Translations under genes and position numbers: made by a program
Shown: positions 44,507-53,802 of the stretch, in pieces
Numbering within the stretch: position 1 is the stretch's first letter
How the letters are laid out: the number at the start of each line of letters is the position of its first letter
Source of the DNA: an uncultured Polaribacter sp.
GTDB taxonomy: Bacteria > Bacteroidota > Bacteroidia > Flavobacteriales > Flavobacteriaceae
Assembly (NCBI GenBank): GCA_943788865.1
Contig: CALSRX010000002.1
Location: 62,001 to 126,000 of the forward strand
Reading direction: 5' to 3'
Length of the DNA: 64,000 nucleotides
The notes under the pieces: generated by a model
What the model saw: the letters and a program-made list of their open reading frames with translations, nothing else
Databases searched by the model: none
What the model was told of the DNA's origin: nothing

Positions 44507-47500
44507 TTAAAATGTAACATTTAAACCTAAAAGAAACTGTCTTGCTGAAGGATAGGTTCCATAATCTATACCTGCTCCAATAGCTCCACCATTAACAGTT
44601 GGATCGTATCCAGTATACTTTGTAAGTGTAAATAAGTTATTGATTGATGTATATATTCTTAACTTCGCTAAGCCTACTTTTCCTAATAAATCTTCAGAGA
44701 AATTGTACCCAATTTGTATGTTTTGCAAACGTAAAAAGGAAGCATCTTCTACAAAGAAATCTGAGAATAACTTATTGTTTGTAGCATCATTAGTTAATCT
44801 TGGAATAAAGTTACTTGTTCCCGGTCCTGTCCATCTACCTAAATAATAATTTGGCTTATTCACATTTGGTAAGAAACGTTCAAAGTTTCTAACCATATCT
44901 TTTCCTAACTCTGCATATAAATATGCTGTAAAGTCCCAGTTTTTATATTTAGCTGACATATTGAATCCCATATAAAAATCTGCTTGAGGGTTACCAATAT
45001 TGGTTCTATCTTTAAAATCAATAACTCCATCTTTATTTACATCTTTATATCTAATATCTCCTGGTGAAGTAACACTAGCTCCTAAACCAGATTGAGATGG
45101 ATGATTGTTAACTTCAGCTTGGCTTTGAAAAATACCGTCAGTAACCAAACCATAGAAATATCCAATTGGTTGCCCTACTTGCATTCTAGATGGCGCTAAA
45201 TTACCGATTGCAAAGGCTCCTCCTTCAACAAAAGCTCCATCTAATACTTCTGTAACTCTGTTTTTTACATAAGTAACATTGTAAGACAAGTTTATTGAAG
45301 CATCATCGGTTTTTAAAGCCTTATAGTTAATTGCTAATTCTGCACCTGTATTTTTAGATGTACCCGCATTTACGGTTGGATTTGCGCCCCCTGGTGCACC
45401 AGATCCTAATAAACCTGATACTGGAAAATTTTGAATTAACAAGTCTTTTCTTGTTTCTTCAAAATAATCTGCTACGATAGATAACTTGTCATCAAATAAA
45501 TTAACATCTAAACCAATATCTAATTTTTCAGCTGTTTCCCATGTTGCTAATGGATTTGGTAAGCCTCCTTGAGCTGTACCATCTACTAATTTACCATCTA
45601 AAACATAAGTTCCTTCTCCATTTAATAAAGATCTATAAAGGTTATCTCCAACTAAATTTCCTAACGTACCATAACTTGCTCTTAATTTTAAGAAGTTAAT
45701 TGTCTTGTTGTCTTTTAGAAAGTTTTCATCAGAGATTTTCCATCCAGAAGTTATAGACCAAAAACTGTCTACTCTTTTGTTTTTTGCAAACACAGAAGCA
45801 CCGTCTCGTCTAACTAATCCAGAAAATAAATACTTTCCTTTATAATCATATTGTGCTCTTGCAAAAAATGATGTTAATCTTATATCTCCATTACCAGTAT
45901 TAAAACTTCTTTGATCACTTTGCAAGTTTGTTAAACTAATATCTGCAAATTCGTATGAGTTATTTGGCACATCAAATCCTGTTGCATAAATACCGTCAAA
46001 CAAATCATTTTGTACACTCGTACCTAATGTAAATGTGGTATTATGATCTTCTGCAAAAGTTTTAACATAGGTAGCAAACGTTTCCCAGTTTATCCTGGTA
46101 GATGTTGTTTTAAACTGATAAACAGAACTTTGGGTTCTATTATATACTTTACTAGATCCATAATTGTAAATAGGAAAGAACGTACGTTGTTTTTCATTGT
46201 ATATTTTATATCCTAAACGAGAAGTAACAGATAAGCCTTCTAAAGGTTTGTAAGTTAAACTAAAATTACCTTCAATTCCACTTCCATTATTTTCTCCAAA
46301 GGTGTTTTTTAATAATGATAATGGATTTACTACTTCAATTCCTAAAAAGTTATTTGTATCATCTTCATTAACACCAAAAGTTGGTGCATAGTTTAAACCA
46401 TTAAACAATAACGAACTGTCAAATCCTTTAGAAGCACTAGTAAAGTAGTTTGCTATTAATGAAAAATTTAATTTTTCTGTAACATCTACTCCTAAATTAA
46501 GTTTGATGTTATTTCTAATGAATTTAGATTTCTCTTTAGCAATAATTCCATCTTGTTCTGTTCTTGAGGCACTTATATAATATTTAAAATTTTCTCCTCC
46601 TCCAGACAAACTAATGTTATGATTCATTAATAATGCATCATTAAATAATTGATCTTGCCAATCTGTCCCTTTTCCTAATTGACTAATATTAGTAAAAGGT
46701 AAATTTTGTCCACTTGCTCCATAAGCTTCATTTAATACTAAAGCATACTCTGTTGCATTTAAGTAGTTTAATTTCCTTGTCGTTTGTTGAATAGCTGAGT
46801 AGGTGTCATACTTAACAGTAGCAACTTTATTCTTCTTACCTATTTTTGTAGTTACAAGCACAACTCCATTTGCTCCTTTAATACCATATATGGCTGCTTG
46901 AGCATCTTTTAAAACCGTTATAGATTCTATATCGTTTGGATTGATACTATTTAAATCTCCTTCATAACCATCTACAATAGTTAATGGCTGATTATTGGTG
47001 TTAGAACTAATACCTCTAATTATGATATTAACTTTTGCTCCTGGTGCACCTGAAGATAAGTTTACAGCAACTCCAGAACTTGTTCCTTGTAGTGCAGTTG
47101 TAGCATCAATAGGTTTTAAGATGTCTAACGTTTCTTCACCTACTAATGAAACAGCTCCAGTAACATCTTTTCTCTTTTGTTTTCCGTAACCTACGATTAC
47201 TACTTCATCTAGCTGTTGTGTAGCTTCTTTCAACACAACATCTATTGTCGATTCATTAACTATTACTTCCTTGTTTTGGTATCCTATAAAACTGTAAACT
47301 AATACAGATCCTTTAGAAACATTTGCTAACACATATTTACCATCGAAATCTGTTTGTGTTCCAATAGTCGTGTTTTTTACAACAATGTTTACTCCTGGTA
47401 ATGGATCTCCAGTAGATTCATCTGTAATTACTCCTTTAACAGTAATACTCTGACCAAGTGAATAAACCGTAAATAACAGGAAAATAACTAGTGATATTTT

Positions 47501-47509
47501 TTTTCTCAT
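44507..47509 (-). CDS. SusC-like TonB-dependent oligosaccharide transporter
   Basis: This 1000-residue protein starts with a signal peptide, then a carboxypeptidase-regulatory-like domain (VKGVITDESTGDPLPGVNIV), a TonB box region (LDEVVIVGYGKQKRKDVTGAV), a plug (GVAVNLSSGAPGAKVNIIIRG) and a long beta-barrel ending QFLLGLNVTF. It is the import channel of the glucan locus, driven by TonB-ExbBD. It is the first gene after the regulator, with a 209-bp gap that should hold its promoter. Confidence 0.96.
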   Translation of the reverse strand: MRKKISLVIFLLFTVYSLGQSITVKGVITDESTGDPLPGVNIVVKNTTIGTQTDFDGKYVLANVSKGSVLVYSFIGYQNKEVIVNESTIDVVLKEATQQLDEVVIVGYGKQKRKDVTGAVSLVGEETLDILKPIDATTALQGTSSGVAVNLSSGAPGAKVNIIIRGISSNTNNQPLTIVDGYEGDLNSINPNDIESITVLKDAQAAIYGIKGANGVVLVTTKIGKKNKVATVKYDTYSAIQQTTRKLNYLNATEYALVLNEAYGASGQNLPFTNISQLGKGTDWQDQLFNDALLMNHNISLSGGGENFKYYISASRTEQDGIIAKEKSKFIRNNIKLNLGVDVTEKLNFSLIANYFTSASKGFDSSLLFNGLNYAPTFGVNEDDTNNFLGIEVVNPLSLLKNTFGENNGSGIEGNFSLTYKPLEGLSVTSRLGYKIYNEKQRTFFPIYNYGSSKVYNRTQSSVYQFKTTSTRINWETFATYVKTFAEDHNTTFTLGTSVQNDLFDGIYATGFDVPNNSYEFADISLTNLQSDQRSFNTGNGDIRLTSFFARAQYDYKGKYLFSGLVRRDGASVFAKNKRVDSFWSITSGWKISDENFLKDNKTINFLKLRASYGTLGNLVGDNLYRSLLNGEGTYVLDGKLVDGTAQGGLPNPLATWETAEKLDIGLDVNLFDDKLSIVADYFEETRKDLLIQNFPVSGLLGSGAPGGANPTVNAGTSKNTGAELAINYKALKTDDASINLSYNVTYVKNRVTEVLDGAFVEGGAFAIGNLAPSRMQVGQPIGYFYGLVTDGIFQSQAEVNNHPSQSGLGASVTSPGDIRYKDVNKDGVIDFKDRTNIGNPQADFYMGFNMSAKYKNWDFTAYLYAELGKDMVRNFERFLPNVNKPNYYLGRWTGPGTSNFIPRLTNDATNNKLFSDFFVEDASFLRLQNIQIGYNFSEDLLGKVGLAKLRIYTSINNLFTLTKYTGYDPTVNGGAIGAGIDYGTYPSARQFLLGLNVTF

Positions 47510-47718
47510 AAAAACGGGTTTTTAATTTTCTATAAATCTAGGGGGTAATTATTGTGAAATCCATAAAAACACCCACTACAAAAATCATACATTGCTTAAA
47601 AAAAATAAACAAACCCTTATAAATATGGTAATTAGGGGTGAAAAAAAATCACAAAAAAATAATCTGAAATTTTGAGTGTTGTGGTTTTGTATAGGTGCTT
47701 TTTAAAGGTAAACTAACA
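47510..47718 (-). promoter_or_regulatory. Putative promoter/operator region of the glucan-utilisation operon
   Basis: This 209-bp gap lies between the regulator gene and susC. On the plus strand GGGGGTAATTATTGTG (47541-47556) and GGTAATTAGGGGTG (47627-47640) share a TAATTA core with G-runs on opposite sides, as expected of a binding-site pair. A runs and T runs lie between them. No perfect TAnnTTTG box is seen on the minus strand. The nearest is a variant ending ATTTTTG near 47580. The regulator is the obvious candidate ligand, but this is an inference. Confidence 0.4.
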
Positions 47719-50550
47719 CTAAATACCTAAAATATAATCTGTTAAGCTATCATTATGCTCTAAATTCATTTTTTTTCGCAAACGATATCTTTTTACCTCA
47801 ACACTTCTAGGTGAAATATTTAGAAGAGGTGCAATTTCTTTAGATGACAAGTTCAACCTTAAATATGCACACAGCTTTAAATCATTTGGAGTGAGTGAGT
47901 TATGAAGTGATTTTATTTTTTTTATGAAATCTTTATCTGCATTGTTAAAGGCTTCAATAAACATTTGCCAATCACCTTTGTTATTAATATTCTTATCAAT
48001 TATTTTAACAACATTTTTAATTCCTTTTTCCTCTCCCTTTATTAATTCTATTTTTAAAGAATTCAATAATTCATTCTTTTTAATGATACTCATTGTAGAA
48101 GAAGCCAACTCTCTGCTTTTACTTTCAATTTCAATTTTTAATTGATCATTTCTAGACTGCATCAATTCTTTTTCTTTTGCCAATGCTTTAAGCTTAAAGT
48201 CTTTTTCTTGTTTCTCTAACAATCTTTTTCTCTGATTTCTATAATAGCTTTTATAAACTCTATCAATTAGCAGTAGAAAAAATAGTAACAAAACAGCATA
48301 TGCTACTTTTGCTAATGTGGTTAAATACCAAGGATTCTTAATATTAAAATTATAAGAAGCCGTATTAGCCGTATTTATATTTCCAATTTTTGCCCGAACA
48401 TGAAAAACATATTCGTTTCCTACTGGTAAGTTTTCAAAAGAAACATATGATGTGCTTAACCAATCACTCCAATCAATCATATATCCTTCTAATAAGTATT
48501 GATACTCAATATTTTTGTCTTGGGTTAAAAAAGGCACATGATATTCAAACTCAATATTATTTTCGCTGCTTTTAAAATCTCCATTATTTTTTAAAATAAC
48601 ATTTTCTTTTATTTTATTAAGTTTATTCTTTTTTATAGAATTAATTGAAATTTGGTACAGAGTTTTATCTTTATTTATATCGTTTAAATTAACCGTTATA
48701 TACCCGTTGTTAATCCCTAAAATAACATCTTCATCACCTATGGTTGTTAAATTTTCAAAGCCTTCTGCTCCTTCCCTAAGGGCTTTTGATATCGGAATTT
48801 TTTTTATGATTAATTTTTGATTTATGGCATTTGGCTTAACATAACTAATGTCTTTATTAGAAAAACTCCATAAAATGTCATTTTCTGCATCAAAAATCAT
48901 TTTACCAGAATCGTAGGTTTCTGTTGAATATAATTTACTTAAAATAGTATCTTTTAATAGCTCATTTGTTTTTTTAGAGTATTCATAAACTCCATTTTCA
49001 TAGGCATACAATATCCTCTCTTTATATTTTATAATATTTGAATGAATTTTTTTACTAAAAACTGAATTGTTTTTTACCTCTAAAACCTCTCTAAAATCGT
49101 CATCAACTTTAAGTGTGTATAATCCTTTATATTCGTGGTTTACTAAAATTTGAGTCTTATTAAAGACCTCAAAAGACCTACTTGAATTGTTAAATCCTTT
49201 TATTTTATTTCTTAAACTCCATTTATTTCCTTTCTTTTCAAGAATATACAACCCAGAATAATTTCCTTGCATTAAGGTATGATCATTAAGTTGTTTGATA
49301 TTCCAAGTTCCAAGAATATCAATTTTGTTTACAACCTTTCTATCATCTATAATCATTGTTCCCGAGTCGTGACCACAAAACAATTTAGCATCAATAACAT
49401 TTAAATTCCAAACTTGACCTTGGGTTCCTTTTATCAATTTAAATTCTTCTTCTGTATTGTATTTTTTAACATACAATCCTTGGTTGGTCCCTAAATACAA
49501 ATCGTTTTGATACAACTTTGTAGTATATACAGTTCCAATTTTCCCTTCTTTATCATTGAATATCTTAATCTGAGAATTAATATTCACACTGCTAATTCCA
49601 TTATCTAGACCCAACCAAACGACACCATTTGAGTCTTCTAACATTGATAAAACCGTATTGTTTGATAATCTATTGTTCTTGTTTTTTTCATAAGACAACT
49701 CACCTTTACTTGTTAAGAATAAAACTCCATTAGAAATAGTCCCTATAGCAAATCCATTATTTTTTAATTGAATACTGTTATATACTTTTTTGTTTTTAAG
49801 AAATCTGTTTGCATTCTCCCAATACGTGAGCTCTTTGTTTTCTAGCATTACAAAGCCCTCTGTATTTGTTAAAATAATTAATTGATTTTCATTTTGATGA
49901 ATATTTATGATATCATTCTCTCGAAAAAGTGTATTGTCAGAAATTAATTTCGGCTCACCATTTTCAATTTTAAATAATCCTTTGCCTAATTGTTGAAAAT
50001 AGATGGTGTTTTTAACACTAAACATTTTCGTTATTTTTACATCCGAAGAAATAATTTTAAACTCATTCGTTTTAAGGTTGTAGAAATAAATTCTTTGCAA
50101 GGACTGAAATAGAACCCAGTCATCATATTTAATAATATTCCAGAATTGCTCGTCTTCTAATACAGGAATGTTAAATTTAGCTACTAAAGAAGTAAAATAC
50201 AACTCACCATAATCATCTCTCAACCAATACCCAAAATCCATATAAAACCCTGTAAATATTTTGTCTTCAAAGACATTTACAGATCTCATTATTGTTGAAT
50301 TTGGCGTATTATACAGCCTCCACTTGGCTCCATTAAATTCTAACAGACCAAAGTTATTTGCTACGTATAAATTTCCTTCTTTAGATTGACTTAGCGACCA
50401 ATTTTGCGCCCCTGCATTATAATTCTTTTGAGAAAAATTATTGACAGGTGGTAACTCTTGAGCACTCAAATTATGAGTTACAAAAAGGACAAGAAACAAA
50501 AACTGAATCTTTAATAAATGGAATAAATATTGCTTTTTAAATATCATCAC
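47719..50550 (-). CDS. Membrane-spanning beta-propeller / Y_Y_Y / LuxR-type regulator
   Basis: This 943-residue protein has a signal peptide, about 600 residues of propeller repeats (for example LEDSNGVVWLGLDNGI), a Y_Y_Y domain at about 650-740 (YQYLLEGYMIDWSDWL), one membrane helix near 760-780 (VAYAVLLLFFLLLIDRVY), a coiled coil and a C-terminal LuxR-type helix-turn-helix (SLTPNDLKLCAYLRLNLSSK and SPRSVEVKRYRLRKKM). It joins the sensor of a hybrid two-component protein directly to a DNA-binding domain with no kinase or receiver, so it could sense periplasmic oligosaccharides and control the operon in one step. Relatives exist in flavobacterial loci. Confidence 0.85.
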   Translation of the reverse strand: MMIFKKQYLFHLLKIQFLFLVLFVTHNLSAQELPPVNNFSQKNYNAGAQNWSLSQSKEGNLYVANNFGLLEFNGAKWRLYNTPNSTIMRSVNVFEDKIFTGFYMDFGYWLRDDYGELYFTSLVAKFNIPVLEDEQFWNIIKYDDWVLFQSLQRIYFYNLKTNEFKIISSDVKITKMFSVKNTIYFQQLGKGLFKIENGEPKLISDNTLFRENDIINIHQNENQLIILTNTEGFVMLENKELTYWENANRFLKNKKVYNSIQLKNNGFAIGTISNGVLFLTSKGELSYEKNKNNRLSNNTVLSMLEDSNGVVWLGLDNGISSVNINSQIKIFNDKEGKIGTVYTTKLYQNDLYLGTNQGLYVKKYNTEEEFKLIKGTQGQVWNLNVIDAKLFCGHDSGTMIIDDRKVVNKIDILGTWNIKQLNDHTLMQGNYSGLYILEKKGNKWSLRNKIKGFNNSSRSFEVFNKTQILVNHEYKGLYTLKVDDDFREVLEVKNNSVFSKKIHSNIIKYKERILYAYENGVYEYSKKTNELLKDTILSKLYSTETYDSGKMIFDAENDILWSFSNKDISYVKPNAINQKLIIKKIPISKALREGAEGFENLTTIGDEDVILGINNGYITVNLNDINKDKTLYQISINSIKKNKLNKIKENVILKNNGDFKSSENNIEFEYHVPFLTQDKNIEYQYLLEGYMIDWSDWLSTSYVSFENLPVGNEYVFHVRAKIGNINTANTASYNFNIKNPWYLTTLAKVAYAVLLLFFLLLIDRVYKSYYRNQRKRLLEKQEKDFKLKALAKEKELMQSRNDQLKIEIESKSRELASSTMSIIKKNELLNSLKIELIKGEEKGIKNVVKIIDKNINNKGDWQMFIEAFNNADKDFIKKIKSLHNSLTPNDLKLCAYLRLNLSSKEIAPLLNISPRSVEVKRYRLRKKMNLEHNDSLTDYILGI

Positions 50551-50630
50551 TACAATAATACAAATAATAATAGCAACAATAAAAAATGATACTAGTTTAA
50601 GAAATAAATTAAAAACACTCAGGAAAGTAT

Positions 50631-52001
50631 TTACTCAGTAGCTTTTAAATAATTGGTAATTATAGTTTGTACCTTTGCATTGTCAAAAACTGTTGGGTAC
50701 AGTTCTTTGATAATTGTTCTGTAATCAGCATCTATTGCTAAGGCATTTTTTAAATGAACTAAGCTGTATTTCTCTTTAGACGTCAACATAAATAAACCAC
50801 ACAAACGGTATTCTATTTCTGCAAATTGTTTGTATGTATTTTTTGCTTTAACTAATATTTTTAAAGCATCATTGAACTCACCTAAAAACAACAATACATC
50901 TGCCAATCCTACATAAATTTCTAATGAAAGATCTTCTAAATCTAAACACTTATAAAAGGCTTTTACGGTTTCCTCGTAAAAATTTAGTTTTAAATTTATC
51001 TCGGCATATTTTCTCCAATACATCGGATTTGAATCATCAATATGCAGTGCTTTTGTAATATAATATAAGGCTTTTTGATATTCTTTTTCTTCTTGAAATA
51101 AATTTGTTAACAGCAACCAAGCCTTATCTAACAAAGGGTCTTCATGAACCGCCTTTTTAAAATATTTTGTAGCTGTATCTAAATCGCCTAATTTTTGATA
51201 ACATTCTCCAATTCTCACACAAACAAAAGCCGTAGGATCATCTAATTCTAAAGTTATTAAGTAATTCTGAATAGCTTCTTCAAAACGTTCTAATTCTTCT
51301 AATGTTTTGGCTTTTTCTAAATAACCACCAATAAAAGATTCATCAATAACAACAGCATAATCAAAAGCTTTTAATGCCTCTTTGAATTTATTTAACACAA
51401 AATACTGTCTTCCTAATTGATGCCAAGCAACTTCGCAATACGGATTTGTATCTATATAATTGGTTAAAAAACGAATTGCTTCTTCATGGTTGTTTTCCAT
51501 GTCAAAACAATACACCACATTGTATAAAGACGAATAATCTTCAAAATCTACATCAATACAATTTGCAAAATTTAGTCGTGCATTTTCAAAATCATCTAAA
51601 TACAAATATTCCATTCCTACCATAGACCAAATATCTGCAGGATCATCTGTAATTGCTAAAATTTGATTCAATGTTAGAATTGCCTCTATATGCTTGTCGT
51701 TTTTAGATAAAATAATTGCTTTCTGAATCAATAACTCTTCATTGTTTGGTGCAACAGCTTCTATTTCGTTAATTAACGCGTTTGCATTTTGCAATTTATC
51801 TTCAAAAATTAACAGCTCAACTTTCAATAATTTCAATACAATTGAAGTAGGATGTTGTTCTAGTCCTAGCTTCACTGCTTTATTAGCCAAAGAGTGCTTA
51901 CCATTATCTATATAATGCTGTATTATTTCTTCAAACTCAATAGAGTCAAAGAAATACACACTATTGGTTTTTAACATGGATTCGAACTTTGAAAGTGACA
52001 T
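50631..52001 (-). CDS. Tetratricopeptide-repeat protein
   Basis: This 456-residue protein consists almost wholly of TPR units, recognisable by repeated W-LG-Y/A-P patterns such as AWHQLGRQYFVLNKFKEALK, ALKAFDYAVVIDE and AEINLKLNFYEETVKAF, about ten in all. There is no signal peptide or enzyme domain, so it is probably a cytoplasmic scaffold. Similar proteins of about 460 residues are conserved in flavobacteria beside pyrR. It is transcribed divergently from pyrR with a 303-bp gap between them. Confidence 0.85.
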   Translation of the reverse strand: MSLSKFESMLKTNSVYFFDSIEFEEIIQHYIDNGKHSLANKAVKLGLEQHPTSIVLKLLKVELLIFEDKLQNANALINEIEAVAPNNEELLIQKAIILSKNDKHIEAILTLNQILAITDDPADIWSMVGMEYLYLDDFENARLNFANCIDVDFEDYSSLYNVVYCFDMENNHEEAIRFLTNYIDTNPYCEVAWHQLGRQYFVLNKFKEALKAFDYAVVIDESFIGGYLEKAKTLEELERFEEAIQNYLITLELDDPTAFVCVRIGECYQKLGDLDTATKYFKKAVHEDPLLDKAWLLLTNLFQEEKEYQKALYYITKALHIDDSNPMYWRKYAEINLKLNFYEETVKAFYKCLDLEDLSLEIYVGLADVLLFLGEFNDALKILVKAKNTYKQFAEIEYRLCGLFMLTSKEKYSLVHLKNALAIDADYRTIIKELYPTVFDNAKVQTIITNYLKATE

Positions 52002-52304
52002 AGGCTTCTAATTTTATCATCAAAAGGAAAAACAAAAATCTTTTTACCTTTTCATTTGATTAAACAAGCTGTAATATTTTATCAATCAATTATTGAAAAA
52101 ATTACTTATTTAAAAATACTACAAGTCTTCTTCTCCTTTAATAAAAAGAGCTTTACTTTTCAACAAATTAATTAACAAAAATGAGGCCCTTTTAAAATGC
52201 TTTTCAGTAAAATTTTGCGAATCCTTTTATTTACACTAATTTTGCTCAACATTAATTATCAGTTTTACTGATTTATTTCCAAATAAAATTTGGACATTTT
52301 TCTT
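52002..52304. promoter_or_regulatory. 303-bp intergenic region: promoter and leader of pyrR-pyrB, TPR upstream region
   Basis: The right part has a textbook Bacteroidota promoter: TTTG at 52214-52217 and TAATTTTG at 52237-52244, 19 bases apart. The leader then carries two small hairpins, ATCAG/CTGAT (about 52258-52272) and CCAAAT/ATTTGG (52279-52293), the latter followed by a T-run. The left part is AT-rich with a weak inverted repeat near 52023-52055 and no clear promoter for the TPR gene. Confidence 0.6.
52237..52244 (+). promoter_or_regulatory. -7 box of the pyrR promoter (with -33 TTTG at 52214)
   Basis: TAATTTTG followed by C fits the consensus TAnnTTTGC in full. The TTTG at 52214-52217 lies 19 bp upstream, at the ideal spacing. 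Transcription should start near 52250, leaving a leader of about 55 bases before the pyrR ATG. Confidence 0.7.
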
Positions 52305-52844
52305 ATGAGCTCGAAAGTATTATTAAACTCGAAAGAAATTGAAATCATCTTACATCGACTAGCTTGTCAGCTTATCGAAAACCATAACGATTTTTCTAAC
52401 ACTGTTTTAATTGGTCTGCAACCAAGAGGTGCGTATTTGGCTAAAAGAATTAAAGATATTTTAACCAACGAATACCACATTAAAGACTTAAAATTAGGCT
52501 TACTAGACATTACTTTTTATAGAGATGATTTTAGAAGAAGAGACTCTCCAATTGATGCCAGTAGTACAAAAATTGATTTTTTAATTGAAGATAAAAACGT
52601 TGTTTTAATTGATGACGTCTTATTTTCTGGTAGAAGTATAAGGTCGGGCTTATCGGCAATTAACGATTTTGGGAGACCAAAATTAGTAGAATTATTAGTG
52701 TTAATTGACAGACGTTTTAGCAGACATTTACCTATACAACCAAATTATAGAGGCAGACAAGTAGATGCTATAAATCAAGAAAAAGTTAAGGTTTGCTGGA
52801 AAGAAACACACAAAAAAGACGTAGTTTATTTAGAACACAATTGA
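52305..52844 (+). CDS. pyrR: Bifunctional pyr operon regulator / uracil phosphoribosyltransferase
   Basis: From the ATG at 52305 (MSSKVLLNSKEIEIILHRLA) PyrR has 179 residues, the usual length. The PRPP-binding loop is VVLIDDVLFSGRSIRSGL, and RFSRHLPIQPNYRGRQVDA is the C-terminal signature. In Bacillus PyrR binds pyr leader RNA and causes attenuation. In Bacteroidota its mode is less studied. The frame opens upstream to a TTG at 52290, inside the leader hairpin, which I reject. pyrB follows 4 bases later. Confidence 0.94.
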   Translation: MSSKVLLNSKEIEIILHRLACQLIENHNDFSNTVLIGLQPRGAYLAKRIKDILTNEYHIKDLKLGLLDITFYRDDFRRRDSPIDASSTKIDFLIEDKNVVLIDDVLFSGRSIRSGLSAINDFGRPKLVELLVLIDRRFSRHLPIQPNYRGRQVDAINQEKVKVCWKETHKKDVVYLEHN

Positions 52845-52848
52845 TAAA

Positions 52849-53778
52849 ATGAAACAATTAAGCGTAGACCATTTATTAGGCATAAAATATCTTAACAAAA
52901 ACGATATTGATCTTATTTTTGAAACTGCTGATCATTTTAAAGAGGTTATAAATAGACCCATTAAAAAAGTTCCTTCGCTTAGAGATATTACCATTGCCAA
53001 TTTATTTTTTGAAAATAGCACAAGAACAAAACTTTCTTTTGAGTTGGCTGAAAAAAGACTTTCGGCAGATATTATCAATTTCTCTGCAAGTCAATCTTCC
53101 GTAAAAAAAGGTGAAACCTTAATAGACACAGTAAACAATATTTTATCAATGAAAGTTGATATTGTTGTGATGCGTCATCCGAATGTTGGAGCTGGAGTAT
53201 TCTTATCTAAGCACGTAAATGCAAAAATTATAAATGCAGGAGACGGAACGCACGAGCACCCTACACAAGCATTGTTAGATTCTTATTCTATTAGAGAAAA
53301 ATTGGGCAGTGTAAAAGGTAAAAAAATTGTAATCGTTGGTGATATTTTACATTCTAGAGTCGCATTATCAAATATATTTGCCTTGCAGTTACAAGGTGCA
53401 GAAGTAAAAGTTTGCGGACCAACAACATTAATTCCGAAATATATAACAAGTCTAGGAGTTACGGTAGAAACCAACTTAAAAAAAGCCTTAGACTGGTGTG
53501 ATGTTGCCAATGTTTTACGAGTGCAACACGAACGTATGGATGTGAAATATTTTCCATCAACTAGAGAATACACCCAACTGTTCGGCATCAACCAGCAAGT
53601 TTTAGATAGCTTGGATAAAAATATTGTCATCATGCATCCTGGTCCTATAAATCGTGGCGTAGAAATTACAAGTGATGTTGCAGACTCTAACAATTCGATC
53701 ATCTTAAACCAGGTTGAAAACGGTGTTGCCGTTAGGATGGCGGTGATTTATTTATTAGCACAACAGATAAAAAGATAA
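52849..53778 (+). CDS. pyrB: Aspartate carbamoyltransferase catalytic subunit
   Basis: PyrB joins carbamoyl phosphate and aspartate in pyrimidine synthesis. The 309-residue protein shows the carbamoyl-phosphate signature FFENSTRTKLSFELAEKRL, VDIVVMRHPNVGAGVF, the DGTHEHPTQALLDSYSI segment and the late PGPINRGVEI. It is in one operon with pyrR. No pyrI regulatory subunit is seen, as is usual for this group. Confidence 0.97.
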   Translation: MKQLSVDHLLGIKYLNKNDIDLIFETADHFKEVINRPIKKVPSLRDITIANLFFENSTRTKLSFELAEKRLSADIINFSASQSSVKKGETLIDTVNNILSMKVDIVVMRHPNVGAGVFLSKHVNAKIINAGDGTHEHPTQALLDSYSIREKLGSVKGKKIVIVGDILHSRVALSNIFALQLQGAEVKVCGPTTLIPKYITSLGVTVETNLKKALDWCDVANVLRVQHERMDVKYFPSTREYTQLFGINQQVLDSLDKNIVIMHPGPINRGVEITSDVADSNNSIILNQVENGVAVRMAVIYLLAQQIKR

Positions 53779-53802
53779 TTTGTCTTCTTAACGAAAAATC
53801 TT

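Noticed and set aside
52290..52304. TTG start of pyrR inside the leader
   Set aside because: It lies in the leader hairpin, and the usual MSSKVLLN start is at 52305.
53283..53702. 139-residue open frame opposite pyrB
   Set aside because: It is a shadow of the strongly conserved pyrB reading frame and has no family features.
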